Below are positions 9,607 through 19,378 of a stretch of 64,000 nucleotides of DNA, piece after piece (positions within the stretch are counted from its first letter, which is position 1; each line of letters begins with the position of its first letter). The translations under genes and the position numbers were made by a program. The notes beneath the pieces are model-generated. The model was not told the DNA's origin, made no database searches, and saw only the letters and a program-made list of their open reading frames with translations. Source of the stretch: Pasteuria penetrans (GTDB taxonomy: Bacteria > Bacillota > Bacilli > Thermoactinomycetales > Thermoactinomycetaceae); contig NZ_UZAC03000001.1 of the NCBI RefSeq assembly GCF_900538055.1, positions 1,736,001 through 1,800,000 on the forward strand, written 5' to 3'.

Positions 9607-10044
9607 TGATTGGGATTAACACGGCAGGAACTGGGGCAACAGTGGGATCAACTTTGTGGTTCCGGAGGGGGATCGCGTAGAGGTCTAGGTTGCAAACTAA
9701 CGAAGGAGCAATGGATGGACAAGAAACTAGAGAAACAGAATAGTGGGGTAGTGCTGATAAGTAGTATCGGTGGTGGGATCGATGCATAAAGAGGGGTGTG
9801 GAGGGGCTCAGATGACGTGAGAGGGTTTGGTTGAAATATCGGATTGATCCGACAATGAAAGGAGATTACAGTCCTATAATCGGTATAGCCGAAAAATCCC
9901 TAAGAAACCCATTCGTTTTGTGATTTTATCAATATAATAATTCTATTAAAGGTATTCATTAGGATGTACAAGTTGTTGATCCGACGATTGTGGTATAAGA
10001 TGAATGATCCGGATGGGATCCTTTCCCCAGAGGGGGATTTTCCT

Positions 10045-10335
10045 ATGTGGAGTAAAAGAATAATGAAAATAGCTCCTTTTTTCACTATTCCCTTGGTTTC
10101 TCTTTCTCTGAATCTTTTCAATTTCAAACCGGCTAGTGTATCGTATTCAGGACCATCCGTGGATGTGGGTAAAGTTCCGGGAGATGAATGGTGGGGAAGG
10201 GATAGTGATAGCCATTCATTCATTTATCACCTGGCTCCCGTGGAGATCGTTGAGGAGGGGGTGCGGAGGTATCCCCTTGGGGATACCGTTTGGTGCGATG
10301 CGGGGGATACGGAGGATTTTTCATCATTTCGTTAG
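10045..10335 (+). CDS. Small secreted protein of unknown function
   Basis: 96 residues. The frame is open from 9964, but ATG at 10045 has a strong AGAGGGGG SD 8 nt upstream and gives a signal peptide at once: MWSKRIMKIAPFF followed by a hydrophobic core and a cut near ASVSYS. The mature part (about 65 residues) is acidic with WW and several His/Ser. No domain recognised. A clear terminator follows at 10387-10439, supporting a real single-gene transcript. 9607-10044 upstream carries no other gene, only the broken C-terminal tail of the Gln-rich protein. Confidence 0.6.
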   Translation: MWSKRIMKIAPFFTIPLVSLSLNLFNFKPASVSYSGPSVDVGKVPGDEWWGRDSDSHSFIYHLAPVEIVEEGVRRYPLGDTVWCDAGDTEDFSSFR

Positions 10336-10386
10336 GTTTTACTCTATGCACTATTATGTTGGGGAACGGTGGATAGAGATGGGAAA

Positions 10387-10439
10387 AACCTGGGCAGAGG
10401 GTCCCTTGGGGAGGGACAAATCTTGCCTAGGTTTTTTTA
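10387..10439 (+). terminator. Rho-independent terminator
   Basis: AACCTGGGCA pairs with TGCCTAGGTT across an inner hairpin (GTCCCT...AGGGAC), followed by seven T. It ends the 10045-10335 gene. Confidence 0.75.
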
Positions 10440-10491
10440 TCTTCTAGATAGAGGGGTTTTCAGTATGGGTTTGTGAATCTTTGTCCCATCA

Positions 10492-13400
10492 TTAAAATAG
10501 CGCTAGCTGGTTGCTAGCTGGTAGGGTATCCAGACAACCTGCGTTTCGTAATGCTTCCACGACTGCACTCGTGGCTCTCGTGCGCTTCTGGAAATCGGCA
10601 ATGGATAGGAATTCCCCGGCTTCACGGGCTTTTACAATGTTCACGGCCACGTTTTCTCCCAAACCATGGAGGGCTATGAGCGGGGGAATGAGTTTGTTTT
10701 CCTCTGCGACAAACGTTTTCTCCTCAGAACAATAGAGGTTCATAGGTGCGAAGGAAAATCCTCGGGCCATGAATTCAAGAACAGATTCCCAAAGGGACTG
10801 TTGCGCCTTTTCCTTGGCTGTTGCTTTATTTCCCTGGGTTTGGAGTTTGACTAATTCTCGTCGTAGATGATGTTCCCCTTTAGAGATAGTTTGCCAATCG
10901 AAATCCTGGAGCAGTCGGCGAAAATGAACAGCATAGTAGGCTAAGGGGTGATGCACTTTAAACCAGGCTATTCGCATAGCCATCATGACATAGGCCGCTG
11001 CGTGGGCACGGGGGAACATGTAGTTGATTTTATCACAGGACTCGATATACCAATTAGGAACGCGATGTTGGCGTAAGAGGGCGGCTTCTTGTTTCGTAAC
11101 CCCTTTGCCTTTGCGTACCTTTTCCATGATTTGAAATGCCAGTTGTGCCGTGCAACCCCGGCGCATCAGGTAGGACATAATGTCATCGCGGGTGCATATG
11201 GCCTCCGATAGTGTACATGTACCTTCGCGAATTAGTTCTTGTGCGTTACCGGACCAAACATCCGTGCCATGGGAGAGTCCGGAAATACGAATCAATTCAG
11301 CAAATGTAGAGGGACATGTATCCTCCAACATTTGTCGGACAAAGGGTGTGCCGAACTCGGGGACACCGATGGTTCCCGTTTTTACACCACCGATTTGATC
11401 TGGTTGGATGCCTAGGGATTTTGTTCCTTGGAAGAGAGCTAGTACATCGGGATCAGCCAGGGGAATCTGCAGGGGATTGACCCCTGTGTAATCCTCCAAC
11501 AAACGAATGGTAGTGGGGACTTGATGTCCCAAGATATCCAGTTTTAGCAACTTCCCACTGATGGAATGGTAATCAAAATGCGTGGTTCGTACGCCCGATT
11601 TACGGTCATCAGCAGGGTATTGAATGGGTGTAAAGGAATGTACATCCATGTCTTGTGGGATTACTATCAGTCCACCAGGATGTTGTCCTGTTGTTCTTTT
11701 GATATCCGTGCATCCTTGAACAAGTCGCTCAACATCAGCCGTACGGAGGGCCAGTCCCTGTTGTTCCTCGTATTTTTTTACAAATCCATAGGCTGTCTTA
11801 GATTTCACCCGTGCAATGGTGCCAGCTCGGTAAATATGATCTTTACCGAGGAGTTCCTCTGCATAGGCGTGAGCACGGGGCTGATAGTCGGAGCCAAAGT
11901 TGAGATCGATGTCAGGCGTTTTGTCGCCCTCGAAGCCTAGGAAGGTTTCGAAGGGTATTTGTTGGCCATCCTTTTGTAGAGGATGTTGACAAGTGGGGCA
12001 GGCACGGTCTGGCAGGTCAAAACCCGATTCATAGGAACCATCCACAACGAATTCGCTGTATTGGCAGCTCTGGCAGCGCCAGTGTGGGGGTAACGGATTT
12101 ACCTCTGTGATGCCGCTTAGGGTGGCTACAAGGGAGGAACCCACGGAACCACGTGAACCTACCAAGTAACCGTCATCCAGGGATTTTTGGACCAATTTTT
12201 GCGAGAGAATATAAATAACAGCAAATTTGTTTCGAATGATACTGTGAAGTTCATGTTGTAGACGTTGAGATACGATTTTAGGTAGGGGGTTACCGTACCA
12301 AGTATGCGCCTGGGTATAGCAAAGCTGTTGCAGTTTTTCCTCGGCGCCCTCCATTTTGGGTGTTGCGGTACCCTCAGGGAAGAGAGTGATTTCCTCGATT
12401 CTCGCGGCGATGGTATGAGGTCCTTCGACAACAACCTGTTGCGCAACTTCCCGATCGAGGTGTGCAAAAGCGGATAGCATTTCCCCGGTGGTACGGAAAT
12501 GGGCGGGGGGTAGGGGGAGGTTGACCCGGAAACCCATTTGATTTCCAACAACGATGTCGCGGAAAATAGCCTCCTCCTGATCGAGGTAGTGAGCGTTACC
12601 TGTGGCTACGACAGGTTTCTGCAGTGTTTTCCCGAGGTCGATTATGAGGCGATGGGTAGCATGGAGTTGTTCCTCGGAATGGATAACGCCTTTTTGCAAT
12701 AAATGGGATAGAGAATCAGGGGGTTGGATTTCTAAATAGTCGTAAAAATGGGCAATTTCCTCCGCTTCCTCCCTTGTTCGATGGAGGGCTGCTTCGTGGA
12801 GTTCGCCTTTTTCGCAACCGGATCCAATGAGTAGACCTGCACGATGTTTCGTGAGTTCACTCTTCGGGATGCGGGGAACGCCATGGAAGTGAAGCGTATG
12901 GGAGTCGGAGACCAATTGGTAAAGGTTCCGCAGACCCTGGGGTTGGGCCACAAGTAGGGTGACATGGAAAGGACGTATTTTGCGAAAATCGGTGCGTGGA
13001 ATGGAATTGAGATCGAGTAGCTGGTGACTACCATGTTCTTTTTGGGTCGTTGTGAGTAAGTGACCTAGTACATGGGCCGTGGCCTCCGCATCATAGATGG
13101 CCCTGTGGTGTCGTTCCAGCGGTATGCGTAGGTGATCGGTTAGGGTGTGGAGGCGATGGTTTTTCAGTTGGGGTAGGACACGGCGAGCAAGCTCAACGGT
13201 GTCAAGGATGGGATTTTGCAAGGGAGGCAATCCCAACCGGCGGGCGGCTTCCCGGAGAAAGGCTGCATCAAAGCGGGCGTTGTGCGCTACGAAAGGATCC
13301 TCCCGCAGAAATTGGAGAAATTGTGGAAGAATGTCTTTTAGGCAAGGAGCGTCCCGGACCATATCGTCGTTGATGTTGGTTAATTCTGTTACGGTTTTTC

Positions 13401-14775
13401 CCAGGGGATGTTGTGGGTTGACAAAGGATTGAAAGCGATCGATGATCTTACCTTCTTTGTATCGTATCGCGGCCAATTCAATGATGGTGTCATGGCTAGC
13501 TGTCAGGCCCGTTGTTTCGACGTCGACAACGACGTAAGTGGACGAAGCTATGGGGGCGTCCCCTGGATTTATGATTACCGGGATGCCATCGTCCACTACG
13601 TAGGCCTCCATACCCAGAATGGCGCGGATACCCGCACGTTTCGCTGCCTCTACAGCTTCAGGAAAGGCTTGTACACTGCCATGGTCTGTGATGGCAACGG
13701 CTGTATGTCCCCAGGAGGCCGCTCTTTCGATGAGATGATGTGCTTCCATAACGCCGTCCATGGTGGACATGGAGGTATGTGCATGTAATTCGATGCGACG
13801 GATGGGGGCGGTGTCTTCGCGTATATCTTTTGCAGGAATGATTTTCCCTTGCTGAACCATTAGGATGTATTCCTTCATGTAGTTGTCCACCTGCATAGTG
13901 CCCTGTAGTTTGAGCCATTCATTTTCCTGGACCGAGGACCAGTGCTTGGTTACCTCCTTGGTGCGTAGGAAGGTCTTGCAGATGAGAGAACTGGTATGGT
14001 CTGTGATCCATACAATGATCAGTTTTTGTCCGTTCCGCAGGTCTTTGATTTCCTTCTTAAATACCTTTCCTAGGACGGTAACAGGTCCCTCATTGGGCAA
14101 TTGATCTAGGGGGAGAGTATTTGTTTGCTTCCCCTGCTTTTTCTGGGGGGGTACAGGGGGATGGGGTTTGTTGTGGTCGTGAGGGAATGTTTCTTCGTTG
14201 GGGGAGGGCATGAAGACGTTCGATTGGCCATTATGTAGAGGGGGGGGATCGGGATAGGGGGACTGTGATGGGGTAGATTCCAGAAGGGGTTCCTTGGGAC
14301 AGGATGCAGGGAAGGAGGGTGAATCGTTGGAGTCAGATTGGGGTGGTGCCTTCGTTTCATTCGTTTCATTCGTTTCATTCGTTTCATTCGTTTCATTTGT
14401 TTCATTCGTTTCATTTGTTTCATTTGTTTCATTCGTTTCATTCGTTTCATTGGGTTTCTTAGTGGAGGAGGAAAGGGGGGAAAATGTGAGGGTAACTTCG
14501 ATGCCCTCCTTGCGAAAACGATCGCTTATTTTCTCTTGGAGGGCCTTCTGCATGCTTTGATCTATGGTCTTGGGGGCGAGGATTTCTAGGGTCCATGCCG
14601 GGTATTTGGGGTGAACGTAGATATGACGTAGGAGAGTATTTTTCCACTGGGACCGCCAAGCGGCCGATAAATCGATGGTATCACACAATTTTTCCCAGGC
14701 TTTCCTCGGTGTGTCGTCACGTGTCTGTGGGGTGTTCATTTTCTTATCGTGGTTAGAGGGGGGGAGGGGGTTCAT
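10492..14775 (-). CDS. polC: DNA polymerase III alpha subunit, PolC type
   Basis: Main replicative polymerase of low-GC Gram-positives, with built-in 3'-5' proofreading. 1427 residues, normal for PolC. Order: N-terminal domain; a low-complexity linker with eleven Asn-Glu-Thr repeats; OB domain; PHP (RIELHAHTSMSTMDG); DEDDh exonuclease inserted in PHP (YVVVDVETTGL...HNARFD...YDAEAT); Zn finger CQSCQY...CPTCQ; polymerase core (KTPDIDLNFGSDYQP, KSKTAYGFVKKYEEQ, QHPGGLIVIP, HFDYHSISGKLLKLDILGH); C-terminal PRAHAAAYVMMAMRIAW. ATG at 14775 has AAGGAGGAG about 10 nt upstream. In most Bacillota polC follows proS and rseP after dxr; here it faces dxr from about 9 kb away. Confidence 0.97.
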   Translation of the reverse strand: MNPLPPSNHDKKMNTPQTRDDTPRKAWEKLCDTIDLSAAWRSQWKNTLLRHIYVHPKYPAWTLEILAPKTIDQSMQKALQEKISDRFRKEGIEVTLTFSPLSSSTKKPNETNETNETNETNETNETNETNETNETNETNETKAPPQSDSNDSPSFPASCPKEPLLESTPSQSPYPDPPPLHNGQSNVFMPSPNEETFPHDHNKPHPPVPPQKKQGKQTNTLPLDQLPNEGPVTVLGKVFKKEIKDLRNGQKLIIVWITDHTSSLICKTFLRTKEVTKHWSSVQENEWLKLQGTMQVDNYMKEYILMVQQGKIIPAKDIREDTAPIRRIELHAHTSMSTMDGVMEAHHLIERAASWGHTAVAITDHGSVQAFPEAVEAAKRAGIRAILGMEAYVVDDGIPVIINPGDAPIASSTYVVVDVETTGLTASHDTIIELAAIRYKEGKIIDRFQSFVNPQHPLGKTVTELTNINDDMVRDAPCLKDILPQFLQFLREDPFVAHNARFDAAFLREAARRLGLPPLQNPILDTVELARRVLPQLKNHRLHTLTDHLRIPLERHHRAIYDAEATAHVLGHLLTTTQKEHGSHQLLDLNSIPRTDFRKIRPFHVTLLVAQPQGLRNLYQLVSDSHTLHFHGVPRIPKSELTKHRAGLLIGSGCEKGELHEAALHRTREEAEEIAHFYDYLEIQPPDSLSHLLQKGVIHSEEQLHATHRLIIDLGKTLQKPVVATGNAHYLDQEEAIFRDIVVGNQMGFRVNLPLPPAHFRTTGEMLSAFAHLDREVAQQVVVEGPHTIAARIEEITLFPEGTATPKMEGAEEKLQQLCYTQAHTWYGNPLPKIVSQRLQHELHSIIRNKFAVIYILSQKLVQKSLDDGYLVGSRGSVGSSLVATLSGITEVNPLPPHWRCQSCQYSEFVVDGSYESGFDLPDRACPTCQHPLQKDGQQIPFETFLGFEGDKTPDIDLNFGSDYQPRAHAYAEELLGKDHIYRAGTIARVKSKTAYGFVKKYEEQQGLALRTADVERLVQGCTDIKRTTGQHPGGLIVIPQDMDVHSFTPIQYPADDRKSGVRTTHFDYHSISGKLLKLDILGHQVPTTIRLLEDYTGVNPLQIPLADPDVLALFQGTKSLGIQPDQIGGVKTGTIGVPEFGTPFVRQMLEDTCPSTFAELIRISGLSHGTDVWSGNAQELIREGTCTLSEAICTRDDIMSYLMRRGCTAQLAFQIMEKVRKGKGVTKQEAALLRQHRVPNWYIESCDKINYMFPRAHAAAYVMMAMRIAWFKVHHPLAYYAVHFRRLLQDFDWQTISKGEHHLRRELVKLQTQGNKATAKEKAQQSLWESVLEFMARGFSFAPMNLYCSEEKTFVAEENKLIPPLIALHGLGENVAVNIVKAREAGEFLSIADFQKRTRATSAVVEALRNAGCLDTLPASNQLALF
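14353..14451 (-). repeat. Eleven 9-bp tandem repeats inside polC
   Basis: Eleven units of CGTTTCATT or TGTTTCATT on the plus strand, coding Asn-Glu-Thr eleven times in the linker between PolC's N-terminal domain and the OB fold. The length is a multiple of three, so changes in copy number keep the frame. Confidence 0.95.
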
Positions 14776-14898
14776 CCATTGTCTCCTCCTTCTGGGGATT
14801 TTTTCTGAAACCGTTTATGATTTCCGTGTTCATGGTATCATAGGAAGCTGAATGGCCTCAATGATGGTATGAATTAGTTTAGTATATAATAATTTTTA

Positions 14899-14939
14899 TA
14901 AAAATAAAAAGGCACTTTCAATATTTTGGATTGAGTGCC
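14899..14939 (-). terminator. Rho-independent terminator
   Basis: GGCACTTTCAA pairs with TTGAGTGCC; on the minus strand a T-rich run follows. It ends the gene at 14978-15538 and separates it from polC. Confidence 0.75.
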
Positions 14940-14977
14940 TCTTTGTGTTTTCCCATTCCTAGCTCAGTTGTGGGGCA

Positions 14978-15538
14978 TCAGGGGAGAAGAATGAGCAAAA
15001 AATTGATTCCTTTGATTCCCATATTTCTGAATTGAAGAACGCCAGGTGAACCAGAGGGTACGGTTATAGAGAAGGGGAAGGATACGTTTCCTGTGGCTGA
15101 TGTGGTAAATTTTCTTGCTTCCTCACCGTTGAGGAGTATCTCTACAGACACAGTGGCAGATTCCGAATCGCAATTGCATCCTGTGAAGGTACCCATGTAG
15201 CTGTGTCCCGATGTTAGGATCACAGTTGTAGTAGGTAGGGCGGGGAGGGTGATAGCGGAACCGCTGATATTGTCGATAGTGCATAGGGTCATAATTTGTC
15301 CCGTCGAGGAGGGGGAGAAGGTGGCTTCCAGGAGACTAGAAGCAGTGGGGGCAGGTGTGGGGGAAGAACAGGGTTTCGGACAATGGAATTCGCAACAATT
15401 GCAACAGGTACAACAATCGTGGCAATGATTACAGCAACATCGGTTACAGCAATGGCAGGGGCATTTTCTTGGGAATACGATCTTCGAGCAACAAACTTGG
15501 GAAAGGGGGGGGCAGTGGCATTGTTGTGAGTCCCGCAT
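14978..15538 (-). CDS. Cys-cluster protein with beta-sandwich-like C-terminal domain
   Basis: 186 residues. The first 55 residues hold about 20 Cys in clusters (CCNRCCCNHCHDCCTCCNCC), followed by a short Pro/Thr linker and a 115-residue Cys-poor domain rich in alternating hydrophobic and small residues, ending ...GVLQFRNMGIKGINFLLILLP. The C-terminal part resembles the beta-sandwich modules at the ends of exosporium filament proteins, but I cannot assign a family. ATG at 15538 is chosen because GGGTGG (15550-15555) is well spaced; the frame continues to GTG at 15553. A spore surface role, anchored by disulfides, is inferred. No signal peptide. A terminator follows. Confidence 0.7.
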   Translation of the reverse strand: MRDSQQCHCPPLSQVCCSKIVFPRKCPCHCCNRCCCNHCHDCCTCCNCCEFHCPKPCSSPTPAPTASSLLEATFSPSSTGQIMTLCTIDNISGSAITLPALPTTTVILTSGHSYMGTFTGCNCDSESATVSVEILLNGEEARKFTTSATGNVSFPFSITVPSGSPGVLQFRNMGIKGINFLLILLP

Positions 15539-15559
15539 TAGGTATTTCACCACCCTGAT

Positions 15560-16110
15560 AGAGGTCGATCCATAGACCTTTTATCTAGTCTCAACGTGTA
15601 CTCTTTATAGTATGCGTATGGGAGATTGCTGGATAGGTAGTATTTGTCCCCAATTCATGGTTTTGGGTGTAATTCCAGGATTTTCTGATTCCTTTCTGAT
15701 TCCAAGAGGGGGGCAAACAATCTCCTTTTCCCAATAATATTAATAATTGTATTTTTATTTTATATTGTTTGTCTATATTATGTAATATGAATTTATATAT
15801 AAAGAATGCTGCCCCCGATTTCATGGTTGGCGTAAGCGGACATTGAAGATTTTACCAAGGAGAAAGTATCCTGATTTGATATTGTTATGTCCATTTTGTT
15901 CTTCTTCCTATTTTGGTCATATTTGGAGAGGCGGTTCCTTATAGCCAAGCAAACCCCAATTAGCTTTGCAATCCTATGATCCTTTGTTGTTACCCCTCCT
16001 TTTTGGGGGGAGAGGGGGCTGATGGCCCAATGATTGCCGACTATCGATGTCTGTGAATTTGCACCCCTTTTCCAGAAAGACCTTCCACTCCGTGGGGAGG
16101 GGAATCAGGA
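15560..16110. other. Intergenic stretch, no supported gene
   Basis: AT-rich around 15720-15800. A minus-strand 77-codon frame at 15591-15824 has no SD or domain. Nothing convincing seen. Confidence 0.4.
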
Positions 16111-16112
16111 GT

Positions 16113-16589
16113 TCAGCCGAGATACAAACCACATTTTTTGGCTACCAGATAGATCATTTCATTACGTGTTAATTTCCTTATGTTGCTGTTGATTAGCGTG
16201 CTATCCATTCTACGGCAGGTGGATATCATACCTACTATTGACTTTTGGAAGGTGGTGAAGTGCCGAAAGGAACCCTGTGTAATATTGCATCTTGCTTTTT
16301 CCTCGTATGCCAACAACCGTTTCCTGCCGTCATATAATGTCTTTCTACCTATAAGGGGTTTTTCTTTCTTCCCTTCCAGAGCTCCAAAAAATAGTCCCTT
16401 CCGAGGAATACGTTCGATCCATTCCCTGTCTGCCCATCTAAAGGTCTCTTTAATGAACTCCAGGATTATGGTAATCAGCATATGTTTCCTTGTACAATGA
16501 AGAATATTGCCTGTAATACTCGCAAGGGATTGCAAGTTTAATTTCTTCCTTGGTGGAACACCAGTACCACTTGTCCGCGAAGTATTCAA
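16113..16589 (-). pseudogene. Possible transposase remnant (IS1182-like)
   Basis: The end of this frame, MDSTLINSNIRKLTRNEMIY, resembles the central block of IS1182-type transposases (aspartate, then SNIRKLTR). Upstream, a second overlapping frame at 16450-16647 carries more protein-like sequence, as if a frameshift split one gene. No terminal inverted repeats or complete DDE set were found. 16650-17420 holds no gene I can support. Confidence 0.4.
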
Positions 16590-17420
16590 TCCATTCCTTC
16601 ACCCCTTCCAAGTTCAACGGTTCCATGGTACAATGCCTTGGGACCATCTGTTATCAATCTCCTTTTTGTATGTGGGTATAAAGAGGATGGTATAGGAGTA
16701 ACAGATGGTCTTCAAGTTTCTTTGAGAGTATTTTTAAGATAATATATAGAAGTTATTTTGAATGTACATAGGGAGAGAGAGTCACATCTTATTTAGTTTA
16801 TATATTCATAATATTATTATAAATATTGGTAGCCTAACCATAACTGGGGAACCAAGCTTCTATAGATAGTATGATTTTATAAAAGTTATGTAGTTATTTT
16901 TATGAATCCGTAAGAGCCCACTTCCCATTTTATTCGGATCTCAGGAAACAATTGTGAACCTTTTTAACCGTACCAGAACCATACATGGTTCACTATTATC
17001 TATGCTTTTTTCCCAATCTTCGTGGTTTATGCCGTTCCCTGATCCCTTCTTTTCCTCTGTTTTGGGTGAATAGTGAGGGTAGAAGAGGACCGTTATTCGA
17101 TAGGCATTCGCCTCATCACCAGGATCACAGCGGGTTCCATCTGTACTACGTTTCCCGTTGGTTTTCCAGGATGTTTTAGTACTCCGATTCGACTTCTGAT
17201 GGAGCAAGGTCGTGCCTGCGATGGGTGGTGATCCTTCGTAGGCCCCTTCGTACTATTCCTGCAGTTTTTCGGAGCCCATTGTTTTATAATACCCGCATAT
17301 CTCCAAGTCGGCCGCGTAGGCTGTCTCTGGATCGAGGGATTCCAGAATCCCCCTGTGCAACCTCTTAGAAAGTATCTCCAGTTGCATCCCGCAGATTCGT
17401 AAAAAAGATGGGTTATACAC

Positions 17421-17490
17421 CTGAAGGGGGTTTCAAAGATGAGGGGAAATACCCTTGAAAACCTTGTTCAGAAATTCACAACCCCCCCTC
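17421..17490 (-). repeat. Dispersed repeat R3, copy 2
   Basis: Minus strand: GTGAATTTCTGAACAAGG, then ATTTCCCCTCATCTTTGAAA. Same position relative to the Gln-rich gene as R3 copy 1, so the paralogue pair was duplicated with its upstream region. Confidence 0.6.
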
Positions 17491-17596
17491 GTGTCCTCTT
17501 TTCCTTACCCTACACAGGATGGTAATAATAAAATTCTTCACTCTTATTTATATTTGATTTGTTAATATTTTTTAAAATATAGGGGGAACATTAGAA

Positions 17597-19378
17597 ATGA
17601 ATAAAATAAATAAGGGATATGCGTTTGCTATATTTTTTGTCGTTTCTACATTATGGGGCCCTTCCCATAAATCTGCAGCTTCCCCTCCAGAGAGGCTAGC
17701 CAGGCCCGATATCCAGAATCTATCATCCCCATATTCGTTGCTCCCACATGGGGATATATTGTTACTCAAGGAAAGCGATCTCGAACGTGATAAACCTAGG
17801 GAAACAAGGTCTCGTATAAAAAGGAGAGGTCCTAGGATATCAATAAGTTCAACAGAATCTTCATCAATAAGTTCAACAGAATTTTCATCGCCCACAAGGC
17901 ACGAATCCCCTATGGATGGTAGTTCTCTTATGGATGGTAGTTCTCTTATGGATGGTAGTTCTCTTATGGATGGTAGTTCTCTTATGGATGGTAGTTCCCT
18001 TATGGATGGTAGTTCCCTTATGGATGGTAGTTCATCGTTGGGGGGAAGTTCTGGGGGGCAGCAACAGGTGCAACAGCAGCTACAACCAACTTCGTCGGGG
18101 ATGCAAAAGGGGCAAGGGATTGTCAATGAACAGAATCAGTTGGATCGGGCCATCGAGTGGGAGAAACTTGTCAGGGGTGGGGCTTATCGTAATGAACAGG
18201 ATCAGTTGATTCAGCAGGCCATCGAGCGAGAGAAAGTTGCCAGGGATAGGGCTTATCGTGGGGGGCAGCAACAGGTGCAACAGCAGCTACAACCAATTTT
18301 GTCGGGGACACAACAGTTGGCGGCACAGCTGCTACAACAGAGGGAACAACTGCGGCAACAGCATGCGGAACAAATGAAGCAACAACCATGGTACCTACAG
18401 TGGAAACAAGTGACAGAACGGCAACGACAATCATTGCAACGATTGGGGGAACAACTGCAGCAACGGGGGGAACAACTGGAACAACTGGAACAACAGCACA
18501 TGAGAGAACTGCAGCAACAACCGTGGTACCCACAGTGGAAACAATGGGGAGAACAGCGGCTACAAGCATTGCGACGACTGGAGGAACAACAGGGGGAACA
18601 ATGGCAACAACTGAAGGGTGCAGTGGGTATACAGTGGACACAACAGGACTGGCATCAACAACAGCAACGTTCGGAAGATCATGGTAATCATATGGAATTG
18701 GATCCGAATCCATCTACTTCGGGTATACAACAGATAAAACACAGGGAACGTACGGGACATGATGAGGAGAGTATGGAAGAACTTTTAAGTAAGTACTTTG
18801 ATGACCAAAAAGATTATGAAAAGATCAGTACGAATAAGTTTGCCCGTGAAAGTAGCATATATCAGATAAAACGCATAGGACGTACGGGACGTGATAAGGT
18901 AAGGCTTTTAAATAAGTATGATGTCCAGGAGTATGATGCCTCAAAAAATGGCGAAGAGATCAATGTGAATCAGTTTGCTCACGAAAATAGCATAAATCCG
19001 AGTACGTTCCGTAGATGGTTGAAGGAACGACAACGACAAGAGCGACTACTGCAGCGGAAGATGGAACAAGTGAAGCAACAACTCTGGTACCCACAGTGGC
19101 AACAATGGGAAGAATGGAAAAACCAATTAGTGCAAAAAATAGCGGAACATTGGCAGCAGGTATGGCAAACACAGAAGGAATCCTATCTGGAGAAATTGCG
19201 ACAAGGGCAACAACAGTGGGAACAATGGGAACCCATGGTGCGACAAGATGTGGCACGACGAAGGGAACTAGATCGATGGAACCGAACGCGCGAAGTGATT
19301 CAAGAAAGCCTGCGGCAACAACCCTGGTACCCACAGTGGAAAAAACTGGGGTATCGAGATCACGATGTCTATAAATGA
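17597..19378 (+). CDS. Exported Gln-rich repeat protein with Psq-like helix-turn-helix, paralogue 2
   Basis: 593 residues. N-terminal 95 residues are near-identical to the 8167 protein, including the signal-peptide-like start and the KPRETRSRIKRR basic stretch. Then seven MDGSS units, repeats around ARDRAYRGG, Gln-rich coiled-coil-like repeats, a repeated NHMELDPNPSTSG block, and two HTH-like segments: a degenerate one near residues 395-420 (EKISTNKFARESSI) and a fuller one near 444-478 (GEEINVNQFAHENSINPSTF). A motif QQPWYPQWKQW recurs four times. The start has AGGGGG about 10 nt upstream. The 100 bp upstream is shared with the paralogue, so both are probably regulated alike. Function unknown. 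Confidence 0.7.
   Translation: MNKINKGYAFAIFFVVSTLWGPSHKSAASPPERLARPDIQNLSSPYSLLPHGDILLLKESDLERDKPRETRSRIKRRGPRISISSTESSSISSTEFSSPTRHESPMDGSSLMDGSSLMDGSSLMDGSSLMDGSSLMDGSSLMDGSSSLGGSSGGQQQVQQQLQPTSSGMQKGQGIVNEQNQLDRAIEWEKLVRGGAYRNEQDQLIQQAIEREKVARDRAYRGGQQQVQQQLQPILSGTQQLAAQLLQQREQLRQQHAEQMKQQPWYLQWKQVTERQRQSLQRLGEQLQQRGEQLEQLEQQHMRELQQQPWYPQWKQWGEQRLQALRRLEEQQGEQWQQLKGAVGIQWTQQDWHQQQQRSEDHGNHMELDPNPSTSGIQQIKHRERTGHDEESMEELLSKYFDDQKDYEKISTNKFARESSIYQIKRIGRTGRDKVRLLNKYDVQEYDASKNGEEINVNQFAHENSINPSTFRRWLKERQRQERLLQRKMEQVKQQLWYPQWQQWEEWKNQLVQKIAEHWQQVWQTQKESYLEKLRQGQQQWEQWEPMVRQDVARRRELDRWNRTREVIQESLRQQPWYPQWKKLGYRDHDVYK

Noticed and set aside
8410-9787. Minus-strand and alternative frames over the Gln-rich gene
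   Set aside because: CAA/CAG repeats leave all frames open; only the plus frame has SD, signal peptide and a paralogue.
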